Counted from the stretch's first letter, positions 52,296-63,348 are shown. The stretch is DNA of 64,000 nt from Neoarius graeffei (GCF_027579695.1 NC_083583.1:2077625-2141624); one strand, 5' to 3'. The notes: a model not told the origin generated them from the letters alone. Numbers and translations are program-made.

Positions 52296-53133
52296 TAAAA
52301 CTTGAGCGTGAATGTGATTTTTTTTTTCCTGAATGTGAAAACACACCACATTCTGAGTTCTTTTCTTTTTTTATTTACATGTTAGATATACAAACATAAA
52401 AATATAGACATTAATTTATTCTGTATAACATTTGAGTACATCGTCTCTCTGAGTCCTGCACCAAAATGAAATATGAAATGAATTCAGCATCACTGTACTA
52501 ATGTCCAAGAGACACGTCACTGAGCAATCTGGAGCAAATAAAATGTGCAGACTTTATATTTATTACAGCAGGCAAATGAAGCACACATGAGGGATGTAGT
52601 TATCGAGGAAGCATAAAAAAATACAATATCATGAGAGTTTAACTGAATCTAATAGTTTTGTACATAATATACAACAGATTTAATTGCTTTTCCTGCCAGT
52701 ATGTCCTGAGGAGTGCTTTGAAGAACAAAAATAAAATGATATGTACCATAATTACAACAGGAATGATTCATTATTTCTCCACACCAGCATGAGTATGGAT
52801 TTAAAATGTTCCTAAATGGTTTTATTATGAACTGTGAATGTAAAGAAAGAAAAAGCAATAGATTTTGTGTTTCGAGCTCATCACTCTGATTTAAGAGGTT
52901 TAGCTCCTGAGCTTATGAAAGCAGCGGTTATTTATTCTTTCAAAGCAACTTTTTCTTTGACGCCGGTTGCTCTTCTTCAGACATCATGAAGCTTCGTTCT
53001 CGTCTTCGTTCACACACAAAGTCCTCAAACAGCTGGGATTTTGGGTGTTTTGGATATTTATTTTATCTAGGGTTATAATTTGATTTGAGTGCCACCTTCC
53101 TTAAATCCGCAGAAAATCTTTTGCTGATTATTT
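52296..53133 (-). other. Probable 3' UTR of the SCUBE gene
   Basis: AT-rich, single-copy-looking sequence downstream of the SCUBE stop codon on the minus strand. Several AATAAA matches occur (for example near 52557 and 52930). I cannot choose the cleavage site. A T-run at 52319-52328 lies at its far end. Confidence 0.5.
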
Positions 53134-53280
53134 CTAAGGACGTAAAAATCGCAGAACTTTGGAACGCAGAAACCGGATGAAGGATTTGGGGAACATTTCC
53201 CTCGACTCCTGAGCAGTGTAGTTGAAGAAGTTCTGCGGATGAGCGAGAACGTCAAACAGACACTTCATGAGCTTCTTGTC
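53134..53280 (-). CDS. scube: SCUBE-family gene, last coding exon
   Basis: Acceptor AG at 53282-53281, in phase 0 with the previous exon. It encodes [20 protein letters not shown] and continues [20 protein letters not shown] to KVLRFLRP, then TAG (53136-53134). This is the conserved C-terminal tail of SCUBE proteins, secreted or membrane-attached EGF/CUB glycoproteins. Family members end LRPYK; here the codons after the TAG are AAA TAA, so the stop looks like a changed Tyr codon. The upstream exons of this gene are further right on the same strand. Which SCUBE paralogue it is remains open, with a lean to scube2. Confidence 0.88.
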   Translation of the reverse strand, partial: DKKLMKCLFDVLAHPQNFFNYTAQESREMFPKSFIRFLRSKVLRFLRP

Positions 53281-53694
53281 CTGTGGAGTAAAGTTTTTAC
53301 ATTAATTAATTAATAATATTTTTTCTTGTGCAAACAAAAATGTAGGTGAGTTTGAAATTTGCATTTCCTTAGGATAAGATTAAAGTGAAAAAGAAATTAA
53401 ATTTATACCAATAAGTGTGTCTGTAAAAATAGAAAAAAAGTAAAAATGGTAAAATACTGTTAAGAAAAAAAAACATGTTAAGGATTCTGTTCAGGCTATA
53501 TTTCTGGTGACTTTGCTTCTTGTCTTTTTCAACCATTTTGTTGCATTTCATTTTAATTTTTTATAGATTTAAAAAAATGCAGATAAATTGTAAAATAAAA
53601 GGTACATTAATTTTTTTTCCATTAAAATCCTAGAGTGCAAACTTTTGCACTCAAGCCTGTATTTCATATGATGTCCATAAGGTGGCGGTGTGAC

Positions 53695-54582
53695 TCTCAT
53701 CTCATTATCTCTAGTCGCTTTATCCTGTTCTACAGGGTTGCAGGCAAGCTGGATCCTATCCCAGCTGACCACGGGCGAAAGGCGGGGCACACCCTGGACA
53801 AGTCGCCAGGTCATCACAGGGCTGACACATAGACACAGACAACCATTCACACTCACATTCACACCTACGCTCAATTTAGAGTCACCAGTTAACCTAACCT
53901 GCATGTCTTTGGACTGTGGGGGAAACCGGAGCACCCGGAGGAAACCCACGCGGACACAGGGAGAACATGCAAACTCCTAGGTGGTGTGTATGACTGGTAA
54001 TTACTAACACTGGCCACTAGGCGATGTGTATGACTGGTAATTACTAACACTGGCCACTAGGCGGTGTGTGTGACTGGTAATTACTAACACTGGCCACTAG
54101 GCAGTGTGTGTGACTGGTAATTACTAACACTGGCCACTAGGCGGTGTGTATGACTGGTAATTACTAACACTGGCCACTAGGCAGTGTGTCTCATCTCATC
54201 TCATCTCATTATCTCTAGCCGCTTTATCCTGTTCTACAGGGTCGCAGGCAAGCTGGAGCCTATCCCAGCTGACTACGGGCGAAAGGCGGGGTACACCCTG
54301 GACAAGTCGCCAGGTCATCACAGGGCTGACACATAGACACAGACAACCATTCACACTCACATTCACACCTACGCTCAATTTAGAGTCACCAGTTAACCTA
54401 ACCTGCATGTCTTTGGACTGTGGGGGAAACCGGAGCACCCGGAGGAAACCCACGCGGACACGGGGAGAACATGCAAACTCCTAGGTGGTGTGTATGACTG
54501 GTAATTACTAACACTGGCCACTAGGCGGTGTGTATGACTGGTAATTACTAACACTGACCACTAGGCGGTGTGTATGACTGGT
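53695..54582 (-). repeat. SINE plus 40-bp minisatellite, tandemly duplicated
   Basis: Two SINE copies truncated at the same base (CAAACTCC|TAGG) at 53695-53977 and 54190-54480 alternate with a 40-bp repeat (TAGGYGGTGTGTATGACTGG then TAATTACTAACACTGGCCAC). There are five full units at 53978-54177 plus a part, then two full units and a part at 54482-54582. Both SINEs start after GTGTG(A/T)C. The composite unit amplified as a whole. Confidence 0.9.
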
Positions 54583-54674
54583 GGTACACGGACACAGACA
54601 AACCACAAAAAAAATCAACTCGATGGGTTTACCGTTTTTTCTTAGATATGGTGCTCCACTGGAGCTCTGCTATT

Positions 54675-54678
<4 letters not shown>

Positions 54679-54732
<54 letters not shown>

Positions 54733-54790
54733 AGAGGGAGGGAGGGAGGGAGAGAGAGAGAGAGAGAGAGAAAGTGTGTGTGTGTGAAAG
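54679..54790. repeat. (TG)n-(GGGA)n-(GA)n microsatellite
   Basis: A long (TG)n run of about 54679-54731, then GGGAGGGAGG and (GA)n to about 54772, then TG-rich sequence. ORFs here are artefacts of the repeat. Confidence 0.9.
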
Positions 54791-54899
54791 TGTGTGCTCA
54801 TAGATGTTGCGTGTGCATGTGAGTGCATACTTGTGAGAGAGTGTATGTGTGCATGCATAAATATGCATATGACTGTGTGTATGAGTGTGCACAGAATTG

Positions 54900-55990
54900 T
54901 ATGTTATATCATCAGACTCACGATATCCAATATTTTGTAAAGTTTCAGATCAATCCATCAATGAATTGAACATTTTTCCTGCTTGGCCAGATGGTGGTGC
55001 TGTGCTAGGCATCTGAATTACACATGTGAATATCATCATAGTCATAATACACAATATTTTGTAAAGTGTCAGATCAATCAGTTAAGGCATTGCCAATTTC
55101 TGGCACATTTCCTGCTTGGCCAGGTGGTGGCGCTATAACAGGCAGGCCCATTAGGCGTCAGGTTATCATAATAATCATAATATCTATTGAAGTAAGAAGT
55201 GTCCGACCATACAGTCAATGCACTGTGGCTTTCTGACACACTTCCTGTTTATGTGGAAAGATATTAAAATCATTAGGCCATTTCAACATATTACAAGATA
55301 TCAAATATCCCTTCGCAATTTAATATCAGCGACATCTTGGCATCACATATAACAAATTTCACATGAATCTCATGAACCGTCGAGGAGGAGCATGTTAAAA
55401 TTCATCATGTGTCAAAACACATTCAAAACCCTATTCTTTTCTTGGCCAGTTGGTGGTGCTGTACGACAGGCCCATAACGGCTAAAGAGTAACAGAATCAG
55501 AATCAGAATCATATTACAAGATATCAAGTTCAACATTCAGCAATATCTTGGCATATTATATGTTATAGTATTTCAACATATTACTACATATCAAAAATCC
55601 CTTAGTAATTCAGCTTCAGCAATATCTTGGCATCATGTTTGCCAAGTTTGACATGAATCTGATGAACCGTCTGGAGGAGCACGCTAAAAATGACCATGTG
55701 TAATTTCACTCCAAATGGCCTTATGACATCATCATTCCAAAGTTCTACTCATTCATTTCAATGGGAAATGGAAAAAGGGGCGCTATGAAGTCCCTGGGCC
55801 ACGCCCGGGGCCAAAAGTCTGTGGCTGAGTAGTGATGACAATGACTGATGTGTGTATCAAATTTCATGAGTTTTGGTGCATGGGAAATGCCTCAAATAAG
55901 GCCAAACGCGGCATAATAATAATAATAATAATAATAATAATCCTTCGAAAAACAATAGGATTTCGCACCGAACGGTGTTCGGGCCCTAAT
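54900..55990 (+). repeat. Dispersed repeat ending in (AAT)n and GGGCCCTAATAA
   Basis: Non-coding. A module TTGGCCAG(A/G/T)TGGTGG(T/C)GCT recurs at about 54985, 55118 and 55441, and AATATCTTGGCATCA-type words recur at 55330-55640. The end is (AAT)n (55914-55941) followed by TCGCACCGAACGGTGTTCGG and GCCCTAATAA, a common 3' end of a teleost interspersed repeat. I cannot assign the family. Confidence 0.65.
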
Positions 55991-56321
55991 AAATAGAATT
56001 TATACAAACAAGTGTGCAAGTAAAAATGATAAAAGCAAAAAAAAAAAAATTAATTGTCAATATCTATCTGTTGATTTTACCTTGTGTTTTGTTAATTCTT
56101 CTGTTGCATTTTATTTCTAAAATTTTATTCTATAGATAAATTGCAAAACAGTGTTATATTTTATTAAGCCTCCATTTAAAATCTATGGGGGGTTACAAAC
56201 TTTTGCACTCAGTTCAAATGAAATGAACTGTTTTGTAATTCGCCTGATGTCCACATGGTGGCAGTGTGACCTCTTTGTTCACATGAAGTTGCTGGTAGAA
56301 ATTGTTTGAACATTATGATCA

Positions 56322-56531
<210 letters not shown>

Positions 56532-56535
56532 TCAC

Positions 56536-56688
56536 CATCGTAAGTTACGTAGGGAACCTGGAAGCCTTTCCTACTGTTCCCCTCATTCGACCTGAACTGG
56601 ATCCACAGCCTCTTTGAGCGGGAGGTGAAGGCGATCGGACGCTCGTACGTTTGACACGTCTCATATGTTGTCACTGAGTTTGGCAGAG
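56536..56688 (-). CDS. scube: SCUBE-family gene, exon with second half of CUB domain
   Basis: 153 bp: acceptor ccatcag before CTCTGCC (56688), donor GTGAGG at 56535. It encodes [20 protein letters not shown], then [18 protein letters not shown] and [10 protein letters not shown], the second half of the CUB beta-sandwich. The Cys in ETCQTYERP is the third of four CUB cysteines. Phases match on both sides. Confidence 0.92.
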
Positions 56689-56791
56689 CTGATGGGGCAG
56701 AAAACAAAAGGTTCTCCTCACACACACACTTCCTGAGGGTTCTAGCGAAGGTTCTATCTTTCTTTGAAAATAAATTCCATGTTTTGCTCAC

Positions 56792-56989
56792 AGCTCTTGC
56801 GCATGACTAAGTAATCTCCGCACTCATCCTCCATGGGGAGGAAAATCTCCGGGACGACGATGAGGATCCTGCGCTTGGGTGGAGGAATGATGATCCATGT
56901 GCACTCCACGTTAGCCGGATAATCGCCAGGGTAGTTGGGTGACTCGATAAATCCCGTGTATTCACCCAGTTCTCCTCCACAGCGCCTGT
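56792..56989 (-). CDS. scube: SCUBE-family gene, exon with first half of CUB domain
   Basis: 198 bp: acceptor cctcag at 56995-56990, donor GTGAGC at 56791. It encodes [40 protein letters not shown] and [28 protein letters not shown]...ESPNYP is the CUB signature, and the E-D-x-C-x-D acidic cluster (MEDECGDYL) suits the calcium site of cbCUB domains. SCUBE CUB domains take part in protein binding; in scube2 this relates to Hedgehog release. Further 5' exons (EGF repeats, Cys-rich repeats) are not found in the window to 64000. Confidence 0.93.
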
Positions 56990-56995
56990 CTGAGG

Positions 56996-57210
56996 AACAG
57001 AGGAACATTACTGCTGAGGCAACATTTTATTATCTACCAGCTGCTGGGATGAGGAACAGGATCAACCCATCAGGATGATGCATTTTTCCTGTTTCTGACT
57101 GAAATCTACTCCCAGATAGCGACACTATAAGATATACAAAGGTACTGAAGTGAGAGTCAGTGAAGTAGCTGGAATTTACTGAAAAGAAAAGTAGATCAGG
57201 ATTTATATTA
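56996..57210 (-). other. SCUBE intron start, nothing recognised
   Basis: Intronic sequence upstream of the CUB exon. Everything from here to 64000 is presumably within the same intron, since no further SCUBE exon is seen. Confidence 0.5.
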
Positions 57211-57331
57211 CACTAAATGGTCAAAAGTATGTGCACCCCTGACCATCACACCTATGTGTTTATTCACAAAACTGTTACCACAGAGTCAGAAGCACAGAAT
57301 TGTACAGAACGTCTCTGTATTCTGTAGCATT
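57211..57331 (+). pseudogene. Tc1-like transposon relic, part 1
   Basis: Begins ACTAAATGGTCAAAAGTATG, the left end of a common teleost Tc1-type relic, and continues to TATTCTGTAGCATT (57318-57331). It is cut here by the insertion that follows; the relic resumes at 57974. Confidence 0.75.
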
Positions 57332-57973
57332 TAGTCCTTCTTTAGCCCTGAGTATAACTTTAAACTGCAACCGGTGGTGAGTCTCAGGTCCTGGAGGGGA
57401 TTATATTGGGGAAAGTGGAGTTACACCTTAACTACCGCTGCTCCCAGGTCCACTCTGACCCGAAGTGGTAGCACCTGCATGGGTGCCAGCTATGGGTTAA
57501 ATAGTACATAACCAATAAGGCGCTAGCAGCAAGGCGGGATTTTTTTGGTGCAATGTGGCAGATGAACCCAACAGGGTCAATGGCACACCACCAGATGGTG
57601 TATGGAAGAGCCACTCAAATGGCCAATGGATGGCATCACTCAGCAAGTCAGTTGTCACTGCAGGGCAACTTCCATACCCGTCAGGTCTGTGGCACTTTTG
57701 TGCACCACTTGGCATCAGGTCTGGAGGTCCAGAGAGACAACACGATGGGGGCACGACATCATTTGTCTTACCTTATTATGCAAGGTGCTTCGTTAGGAGA
57801 GGAGAATAGTATGCGAGAGCTCATGAGGCCAGACATTCCGTGGCGGCTCGGCTGGACCATTTGTGCCATAGTTGCAGGCGACTTTGTCGCTCTAGCGTGG
57901 GCCTCACGGCCCATCTGCATTTCTGTGCATCCTAATGAAACAATCATCATCACTAGCGATGGACAGCTGACGG
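57332..57973. mobile_element. Unidentified 642-bp insertion with 14-bp flanking repeat
   Basis: Interrupts the Tc1 relic. The 14-mer TATTCT(G/A)TAGCATT stands on both sides (57318-57331 and 57974-57987), differing at one base, and fits a retrotransposition target duplication. The plus strand contains CACCACCAGATGGTGTATGG and near its end AATCATCATCAC. Open frames on both strands show no domain I recognise. It may be a 5'-truncated LINE piece. Confidence 0.6.
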
Positions 57974-57994
57974 TATTCTATAGCATTACAGTTT
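57974..57994 (+). pseudogene. Tc1-like relic, part 2 (21 bp)
   Basis: TATTCTATAGCATTACAGTTT, of which cattacagttt (57984-57994) is the target duplication of the Rex3 insertion; the partner is at 59471-59481. Confidence 0.8.
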
Positions 57995-59470
57995 CTCGTC
58001 TCGTCTCGTCTTCTTCCGCTTTATCCGGGAACGGGTCGCGGAGGCAGCAGTCTAAGCATGGAAGCCCAAACTTCCCTCTCCCCAGACACCTCGGTCAGTT
58101 CCTCGGGAAGAACACCGAGGCGTTCCCAGGCCAGCCGAGAGACATAGTCCCTCCAGCGTGTCCTGGGTCTTCCCCGGGGCCTCCTCCCGGGGGGACATGC
58201 CTGGAACACCTCCCCAGGGAGGCGTCCAGGAGGCATCCGAAAAAGATGCCTGAGCCACCTCAGCTGGTTCCTCTCGATGTGGAGGAGCAGCGGCTCTACT
58301 CCGAGTTCCTCCCGAGTGACTGTGCTTCTCACCCTATCTCTAAGGGAGCACCCAGCCACCCTGCGAAGGAAACTCATTTCGGCCGCTTGTATCTGCGATC
58401 TTGTTCTTTCGGTCATTACCCAAAGCTCATGACCATAGGTGAGAGTCAGAACATAGATCGACCGGTAAATTGAGAGCTTCGCCTTTTGGCTCCGCTCCTT
58501 CTTCACCACGACGGACCGGTAAAGCGACTGCATCACTGCGGAGGCTGCACCGATCCGCCTGTCAATCTCACGCTCCATCCTTCCCTCACTCGTGAACAAG
58601 ATCCCGAGATACTTAAACTCTTCCACTTGAGGCAGGACTTCTCCACCAACCTGGAAAGGGCAAGCCACCCTTTTCCGGTCGAGAACCATGGCCTCGGACT
58701 TGGAGGTGCTGATTCTCATCCCAGCCGCTTCACACTCGACTGCAAACCGCCCCAGTGCATGCTGGAGGTCCTGGTTTGAAGAAGCCAACAGGACAACATC
58801 ATCCGCAAAAAGCAGAGATGAAATCCTGTGGTTCCCAAACAGGATTCCTTCCGGCCCCTGGCTGCGCCTAGAAATTCTGTCCATAAAAATTATGAACAGA
58901 ACCGGTGACAAAGGGCAGCCCTGCAGGAGTCCAACATGCACTGGGAACAGGTCTGACTTACTGCCGGCAATGCGAACCAGACTCCTGCTCTGTTCGTACA
59001 GGGACCGGACAGCCCTTAGCAAAGAGCCCCGAACCCCATACTCCTGAAGCACCCCCCACAGAATACCACAGGGGACACGGTCGAATGCCTTCTCCAGATC
59101 CACAAAGCACATGTGGACTGGTTGGGCAAACTCCCATGAACCCTCGAGCACCCTATGAAGGGTATAGAGCTGGTCCAGTGTTCTGCGACCAGGACGAAAA
59201 CAGCATTGTTCCTCCTGGATCCGAGGTTCAACTATTGGTCGAATTCTCCTCTCCAGTACCCTGGAGTAAACTTTCCCCAGGAGGCTGAGAAGTGTGATTC
59301 CCCTATAATTGGAGCACACTCTCCAGTCCCCTTTCTTAAAAAGAGGGACCACCACCCCAGTCTGCCACTCCAGAGGCACTGTCCCCAACCGCCACGCGAT
59401 GTTGCAGAGGCGTGTCAACCAAGACAGCCCCACAACATCCAGAGACTTGAGATACTCAGGGCGGATCTCA
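57995..59470 (-). mobile_element. Rex3 (RTE-clade) LINE, 5' truncated
   Basis: The minus strand ends in a (GACGA)n tail (57995-58015). An 11-bp duplication cattacagttt flanks it. It carries the CGGTGACAAAGGGCAGCCCTG sequence (58903 onward) that I recall as conserved in fish Rex3, plus the TGGCAGACTGGGGTGGTGGT region on the other side. It is truncated before the RT. Confidence 0.92.
58021..59433 (-). CDS. Rex3 reverse transcriptase, open but 5' truncated (470 codons)
   Basis: Minus strand, open from LTRLCNIAWRLGTVPLEWQ. RT motifs: VVVPLFKKGDWRVCSNYRGI, QCCFRPGRRTLDQLYTL, MCFVDLEKAFDRVPCG, GLLQGCPLSPVLFIIFMD, catalytic LLFADDVVLLASSN and EEFKYLGILFTSEGRM, ending at SGEREVWASMLRLLPPRPVP. The endonuclease and RT start are missing, so it is a dead-on-arrival copy although the frame is uninterrupted. 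The 306-codon plus-strand frame opposite (57553-58473) is its shadow. Confidence 0.9.
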   Translation of the reverse strand: MGLSWLTRLCNIAWRLGTVPLEWQTGVVVPLFKKGDWRVCSNYRGITLLSLLGKVYSRVLERRIRPIVEPRIQEEQCCFRPGRRTLDQLYTLHRVLEGSWEFAQPVHMCFVDLEKAFDRVPCGILWGVLQEYGVRGSLLRAVRSLYEQSRSLVRIAGSKSDLFPVHVGLLQGCPLSPVLFIIFMDRISRRSQGPEGILFGNHRISSLLFADDVVLLASSNQDLQHALGRFAVECEAAGMRISTSKSEAMVLDRKRVACPFQVGGEVLPQVEEFKYLGILFTSEGRMEREIDRRIGAASAVMQSLYRSVVVKKERSQKAKLSIYRSIYVLTLTYGHELWVMTERTRSQIQAAEMSFLRRVAGCSLRDRVRSTVTREELGVEPLLLHIERNQLRWLRHLFRMPPGRLPGEVFQACPPGRRPRGRPRTRWRDYVSRLAWERLGVLPEELTEVSGEREVWASMLRLLPPRPVPG

Positions 59471-59690
59471 CATTACAGTTTCCTTCATTGAAACTAAGAG
59501 TCCAAACCTGTTCCAGCATGACGATGTTCCTGTGCACAAAGTGAGCTCCATGAAGACGTGGTGTGTGAAGGTTGGTGTGAAGAACTTGAGTGTCCTGCAC
59601 ACAGCCCTGACTGAACTCAACCCCAATGAACACCTTTGGGATAAACTGGAACACAGACTGCACCCCATTTTCTGGGGGGGGTTCCTTTTG
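59471..59690 (+). pseudogene. Tc1-like relic, part 3 (transposase C-terminus)
   Basis: Resumes after Rex3. The decayed reading NLFQHDDVPVHKVSSMKTW and LNPNEHLWDKLEHRLHP is the catalytic C-terminal part of a Tc1-type transposase, with Asp in QHDD and Glu in NEHLWD. The middle of the gene is missing, so it was already an internally deleted element before the later insertions. Confidence 0.8.
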
Positions 59691-59699
59691 ATTTTTCCC

Positions 59700-60056
59700 C
59701 AGTGTTCTCCATATTTTTTAGTCATGGCCAATCCCCAACCACCAGACAAGTCTCCCCTATCACATGACAGCTACCAACCAAGAAGGGTGAGGATCATCAC
59801 AGCTTCCTCTGAGGCATGTGACACCAGTTGGCATCTTTTCAAACTGCTGCCCATGCAACATTAGGGGGCGGCATAACACATTTAGAGGAAAGTGCTATCT
59901 ACCCACTTCCATATGCATAAGCTCACAGACACCCGTGATTGGCTAGCATTACTGTAAATGACAGGAAAGAGAGACAGAATGCCACTCCTCCCTCCCTGAG
60001 AGCCCGGGCCACTTTTGCTCTCTTAGGCTCCCGGCCACGAATGGCTGTGGCATCAA
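59700..60056 (-). repeat. SINE-like block
   Basis: The minus strand begins TGATGCCACAGCCATTCGTG and has GGGAGCCTAAGAGAGCAAAA and GGCATTCTGTCTCTC, a pattern I associate with a widespread fish SINE-like repeat. There is no coding potential. The family is not assigned. Confidence 0.5.
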
Positions 60057-61490
60057 GAAGTTTATTGTCATGTGCATAGTAAAAACATGGAGGTTCAGAC
60101 AATGCAACAAAATTCTTACTTTGCTGCTCTCCTTACACACAACAGTAACACATACACTCACAAACACATGACAAAAAGATGCCCAGAAAGGGAATAAAAG
60201 TAATACAAGTAATAAAAGTAGTAAATGTAGTAAAACTAAATAAAAACTAAAGAAACTAAAAACTGAAGTATAAACTAAAACTAAAGTAATAAAAGTAGTA
60301 AAACTAAATGGGTAAAAGAAGTGCCAAAAAAACCTGAGTTAATTTGTAAAGTGACTCTGTGCTTTGTGTAAACAGGTAGCTGCAGTGGGGATGCTGGAGA
60401 ATGGGAAGTGCAGTATTTAGCGTGTTGTATTGTTCAGGAGCCTGATAGCCTGTGGATAGAAACTGTTTGTGAGTCTTTTAGTCCTTGATTTGACACTCCG
60501 GTAGCGTCTCCCTGATGACAGGAGTGTAAAGAGACTGTGTTGTGGATGTGTGTTGTCCTTAATAATGTTATGAGCCCTCCTGATGACCCTGGTGTTGTAA
60601 ATGCCCTGTAGTGATGGGAAGGCTGTTCCAGAGATGGACTGGGCAGTCTTTATCACCCGCTGGAGAGCCTTCCTGTCCTGAGCAGTGCAGTTTCCATACC
60701 ACACTGTGATGGAACTGGTGAGGACACTCTCGACTGCACATCTGTAGAAGTTGCTGAGGATTTTGTTTGGCATGCCAAGCTTCCTCAGCCTTCTCAAGAA
60801 ATACAGTCTCTGCTGTGACTTCTTCAGAAGCTGCTGAGTGTTGTGAGACCAGGTGAGGTCCTCACTGATGTGAGTGCCGAGGAACTTAAAAGTTCTTACC
60901 CTTTCCACCTCTGTCTCTCCAATGCATATTGGGGCGTGCCGCTCCCTCCTCCTCCTCCTCCTAGGATCAATAATCATCTCCTTGGTCTTATCTGTATTTA
61001 AGGAGAGATTATTTTCCTGGCACCAGGCCACCAGTCCTGCCACCTCTCTCCTATATGCTGTCTCCTCTCCATCGGTGATCAGTTCAATGACTGTGGTGTC
61101 ATCTGCAAACTTTATAATGCTGGTGTTGGACTCAGAGGCCACACAGTTATAGGTGAAGAGGGTGTACAGCAGAGGGCTCAGTACGCAACCCTGGGGGGTC
61201 CCTGTGTTCACAGTTCTGATGCCTGATGTCCGGTTTCCTACTCTGACTGACTGGAGTCTGTTTGACAGAAAGTTCAGCACCCAGTTGCAGAGGGAAGGTG
61301 ACACTCCAAGGGTGCAGAGCTTTTCAGACAGTCTGTGTGGTATGACTGAGTTAAATGCCGAGCTGTAGTCTATGAGAATAGCATTCTAACATATGTGTCC
61401 TTGTTCTCTAAGTGAGTGAGGGCTGTATGGATGGCAGTGTTAACAGCATCATCAGTGGACTGGTTCTGTCTGTATGCAAACTGTAAGGGA
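60057..61490 (-). pseudogene. LINE reverse transcriptase, 3' half (jockey/I-superfamily type)
   Basis: Minus strand, 3' UTR 60057-60416 (AAGT/TAAAACTA-rich), then an open frame 61304-60417: TGTPQGCVLSPLLYTLFTYN, catalytic IIKFADDTTVIELI, NNLSLNTDKTKEMIID, FKFLGTHISEDLTWS, VLTSSITVWYGNCTAQDRKA and ending NSFYPQAIRLLNNTTR. Upstream, other frames give [16 protein letters not shown] and DYSSAFNSVIPHRLSEKL up to about 61490, with an indel near 61380. 5' truncated. It is the same family as 11698-12025. Confidence 0.85.
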
Positions 61491-61909
61491 TTTGAACTCA
61501 TTATCTCCAGATGATAGGCTGAACGTTTTTCTGTTGTGTCTTCTTGCCTTCTCCCTTTTCTGCATTCCTACTCCCAACAGCTGCCCTGCCACACACAATG
61601 GAGGAAATGCCCTGGACCTGGTCTTCAACTGCCCCTCCCCAGCTACAGACATCAATGCTAGCCCACTCCACATCTCCAATCATCACTTGGTATCCTTCAC
61701 CTTCACCAATCACCTGCCTGAAACCAGCTATCATTGTTTCTCTCCCACTAACTTTGCCACTTCTCTCCACTCTATCTCCCCTTCATCTGCAGCTTCCTGC
61801 ACCCCATCATCCCTTCCAGACCCTAACTGCTTTTCTTCCCAACTATTGGAGTTCGCCACAATCACCTCTTCTCACTTTCCTCATCCATGGATCTTCTCTG
61901 CCCTGTCTT
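61491..61909 (+). pseudogene. Rex1-type LINE, endonuclease end
   Basis: The frame reads CPATHNGGNALDLVFNCPSP, ISNHHLVSFTF and CFSPTNFATSLHSIS. The ALDLVF and SNHHLVSF boxes are the C-terminal part of an APE endonuclease. It continues after the hAT insert at 63357. Confidence 0.8.
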
Positions 61910-63348
61910 CAGTGGCGGCTCCAGAGATTTTTCCTTAGGGTGGCAAAGGAGGGGCATAGGTTCCAGGAGGGGGGCATAGGTTGTCGATGCAACAGTTTAT
62001 GCAAATCTTAGAAATCATTTTTACTTATGCTCAAGAAAGACTCACAATCAAGTCATCTTGTCAAATATGTATTGAGCTATTGTACCATCAAGGAAAACGA
62101 ATTCAACCATCTAAACCATCTTTTCTGAAAGTATATTCCCAAGCAATGAATGGAACTATTCTGCCCTAGCCATGTATCAAAAAATAGACAGATAGCGAAC
62201 GGTTTAGATTGTGGATCTTTACTGAAGACTTCAAACTTATACAGATGTGTTCATCCTCGATTTCCGTAAAACTAAAAGAAACAAATTAAGTACATCACTA
62301 AACTGAATAGCACACAGGCGAAAATGCGAGCTAGGCTGACCTGCTAGTAATGGCACGGTTCTACTATCCCAACATTTTAGCTGTATTCAGCAGGTGGCGC
62401 TGTGATCAGTCCTCCACTTCTGGGTCGTTCCCAGCCAAAACAATACTCACTGTGACATTGGTTTGTATAACGTTTTGCTGAAATAAGATAGAATTAATAA
62501 ATTTTATTGATGTTTAACTGGAATAGACACTTATAAAATGTTGTCAAACGTACAAATACGCGAATTATCGCCCATGCCACATCCATTATTGTGCTTAAGT
62601 TAAGGCTTGTGGTCTGGGTAACCACGTCTACTTCACGCGGCCTGTAAGATATATTTGTGCTTATCATGCTTACTGATGGGCCCGTTATTGTGAAATCATA
62701 ATGATGTTTGATTTTTTTTTTATATTAATCACATACTTGAATAATCAAACAAATATTTCCTCAAAAGAATGCATACAGAGCAAAAGAAATTTTGATGAGT
62801 GCTGATTCTATATTGGTGTATAGTTCATATATTTGGGGATAAGAATTCTGGTAACAGAAATTAACACACATGGCTAAATTGGCTGTTGAACTCATTAATA
62901 TAACAATAATATGGTTTTTGTGGGCGTTATAGTTATTTGAGGCTCGGCCTGAATGATTTGAAGCCCGACATGGTTCATTTGAAGCCCAAGCGGTAGCGAT
63001 AATTTATTTATGTTTTATTAGGTGTGATTAATGTTTGTGTGTTTTAATATTAATCTCTTAATTAACGTCCTAGCAACTGGTAATAATTCTTAGCAATTAA
63101 ATACCAGCATAACATCCTAACTCTGGTTCATAGCCCAATTCCAAAAACCTACCCAATAATAATATCCCTCATATTCCTTGAAAACTTGATGAGGGATGAG
63201 GGCTTAGTATCTCTGTAGATAGATAATTGAATTTAAAAAATGTGTTTTAATAAATAATTCTTTTTAAAATAGGGGGGCAACTGGGGTGGCAAGACATATT
63301 TTTACAGTGGCAACTGCCACCTTTTGCCACCCCTTAAAACCGTGCCTG
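61910..63348. mobile_element. Non-autonomous hAT element in Rex1
   Basis: The ends are CAGTGGCGGCTCCAGAG on the left and CAGGCACGGTTTTAAGG read from the right. The 8-bp duplication is (c/t)ctgtctt (61902-61909 / 63349-63356). Both ends have short inverted GGTGGCAA/TTGCCACC sequences. The AT-rich interior has no transposase. Confidence 0.82.

Noticed and set aside
53978..54582. CRISPR-like array of regular repeats
   Set aside because: The units are directly contiguous without unique spacers, in a eukaryotic intron; it is a minisatellite.
57553..58473. 306-codon plus-strand ORF
   Set aside because: It lies antisense to the Rex3 reverse transcriptase (in part) and the unknown insert, and has no domain of its own; a shadow frame.
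59700..60056. 5S rRNA-derived SINE
   Set aside because: I looked for 5S box A/C similarity at the head and found none convincing, so the origin is left open.
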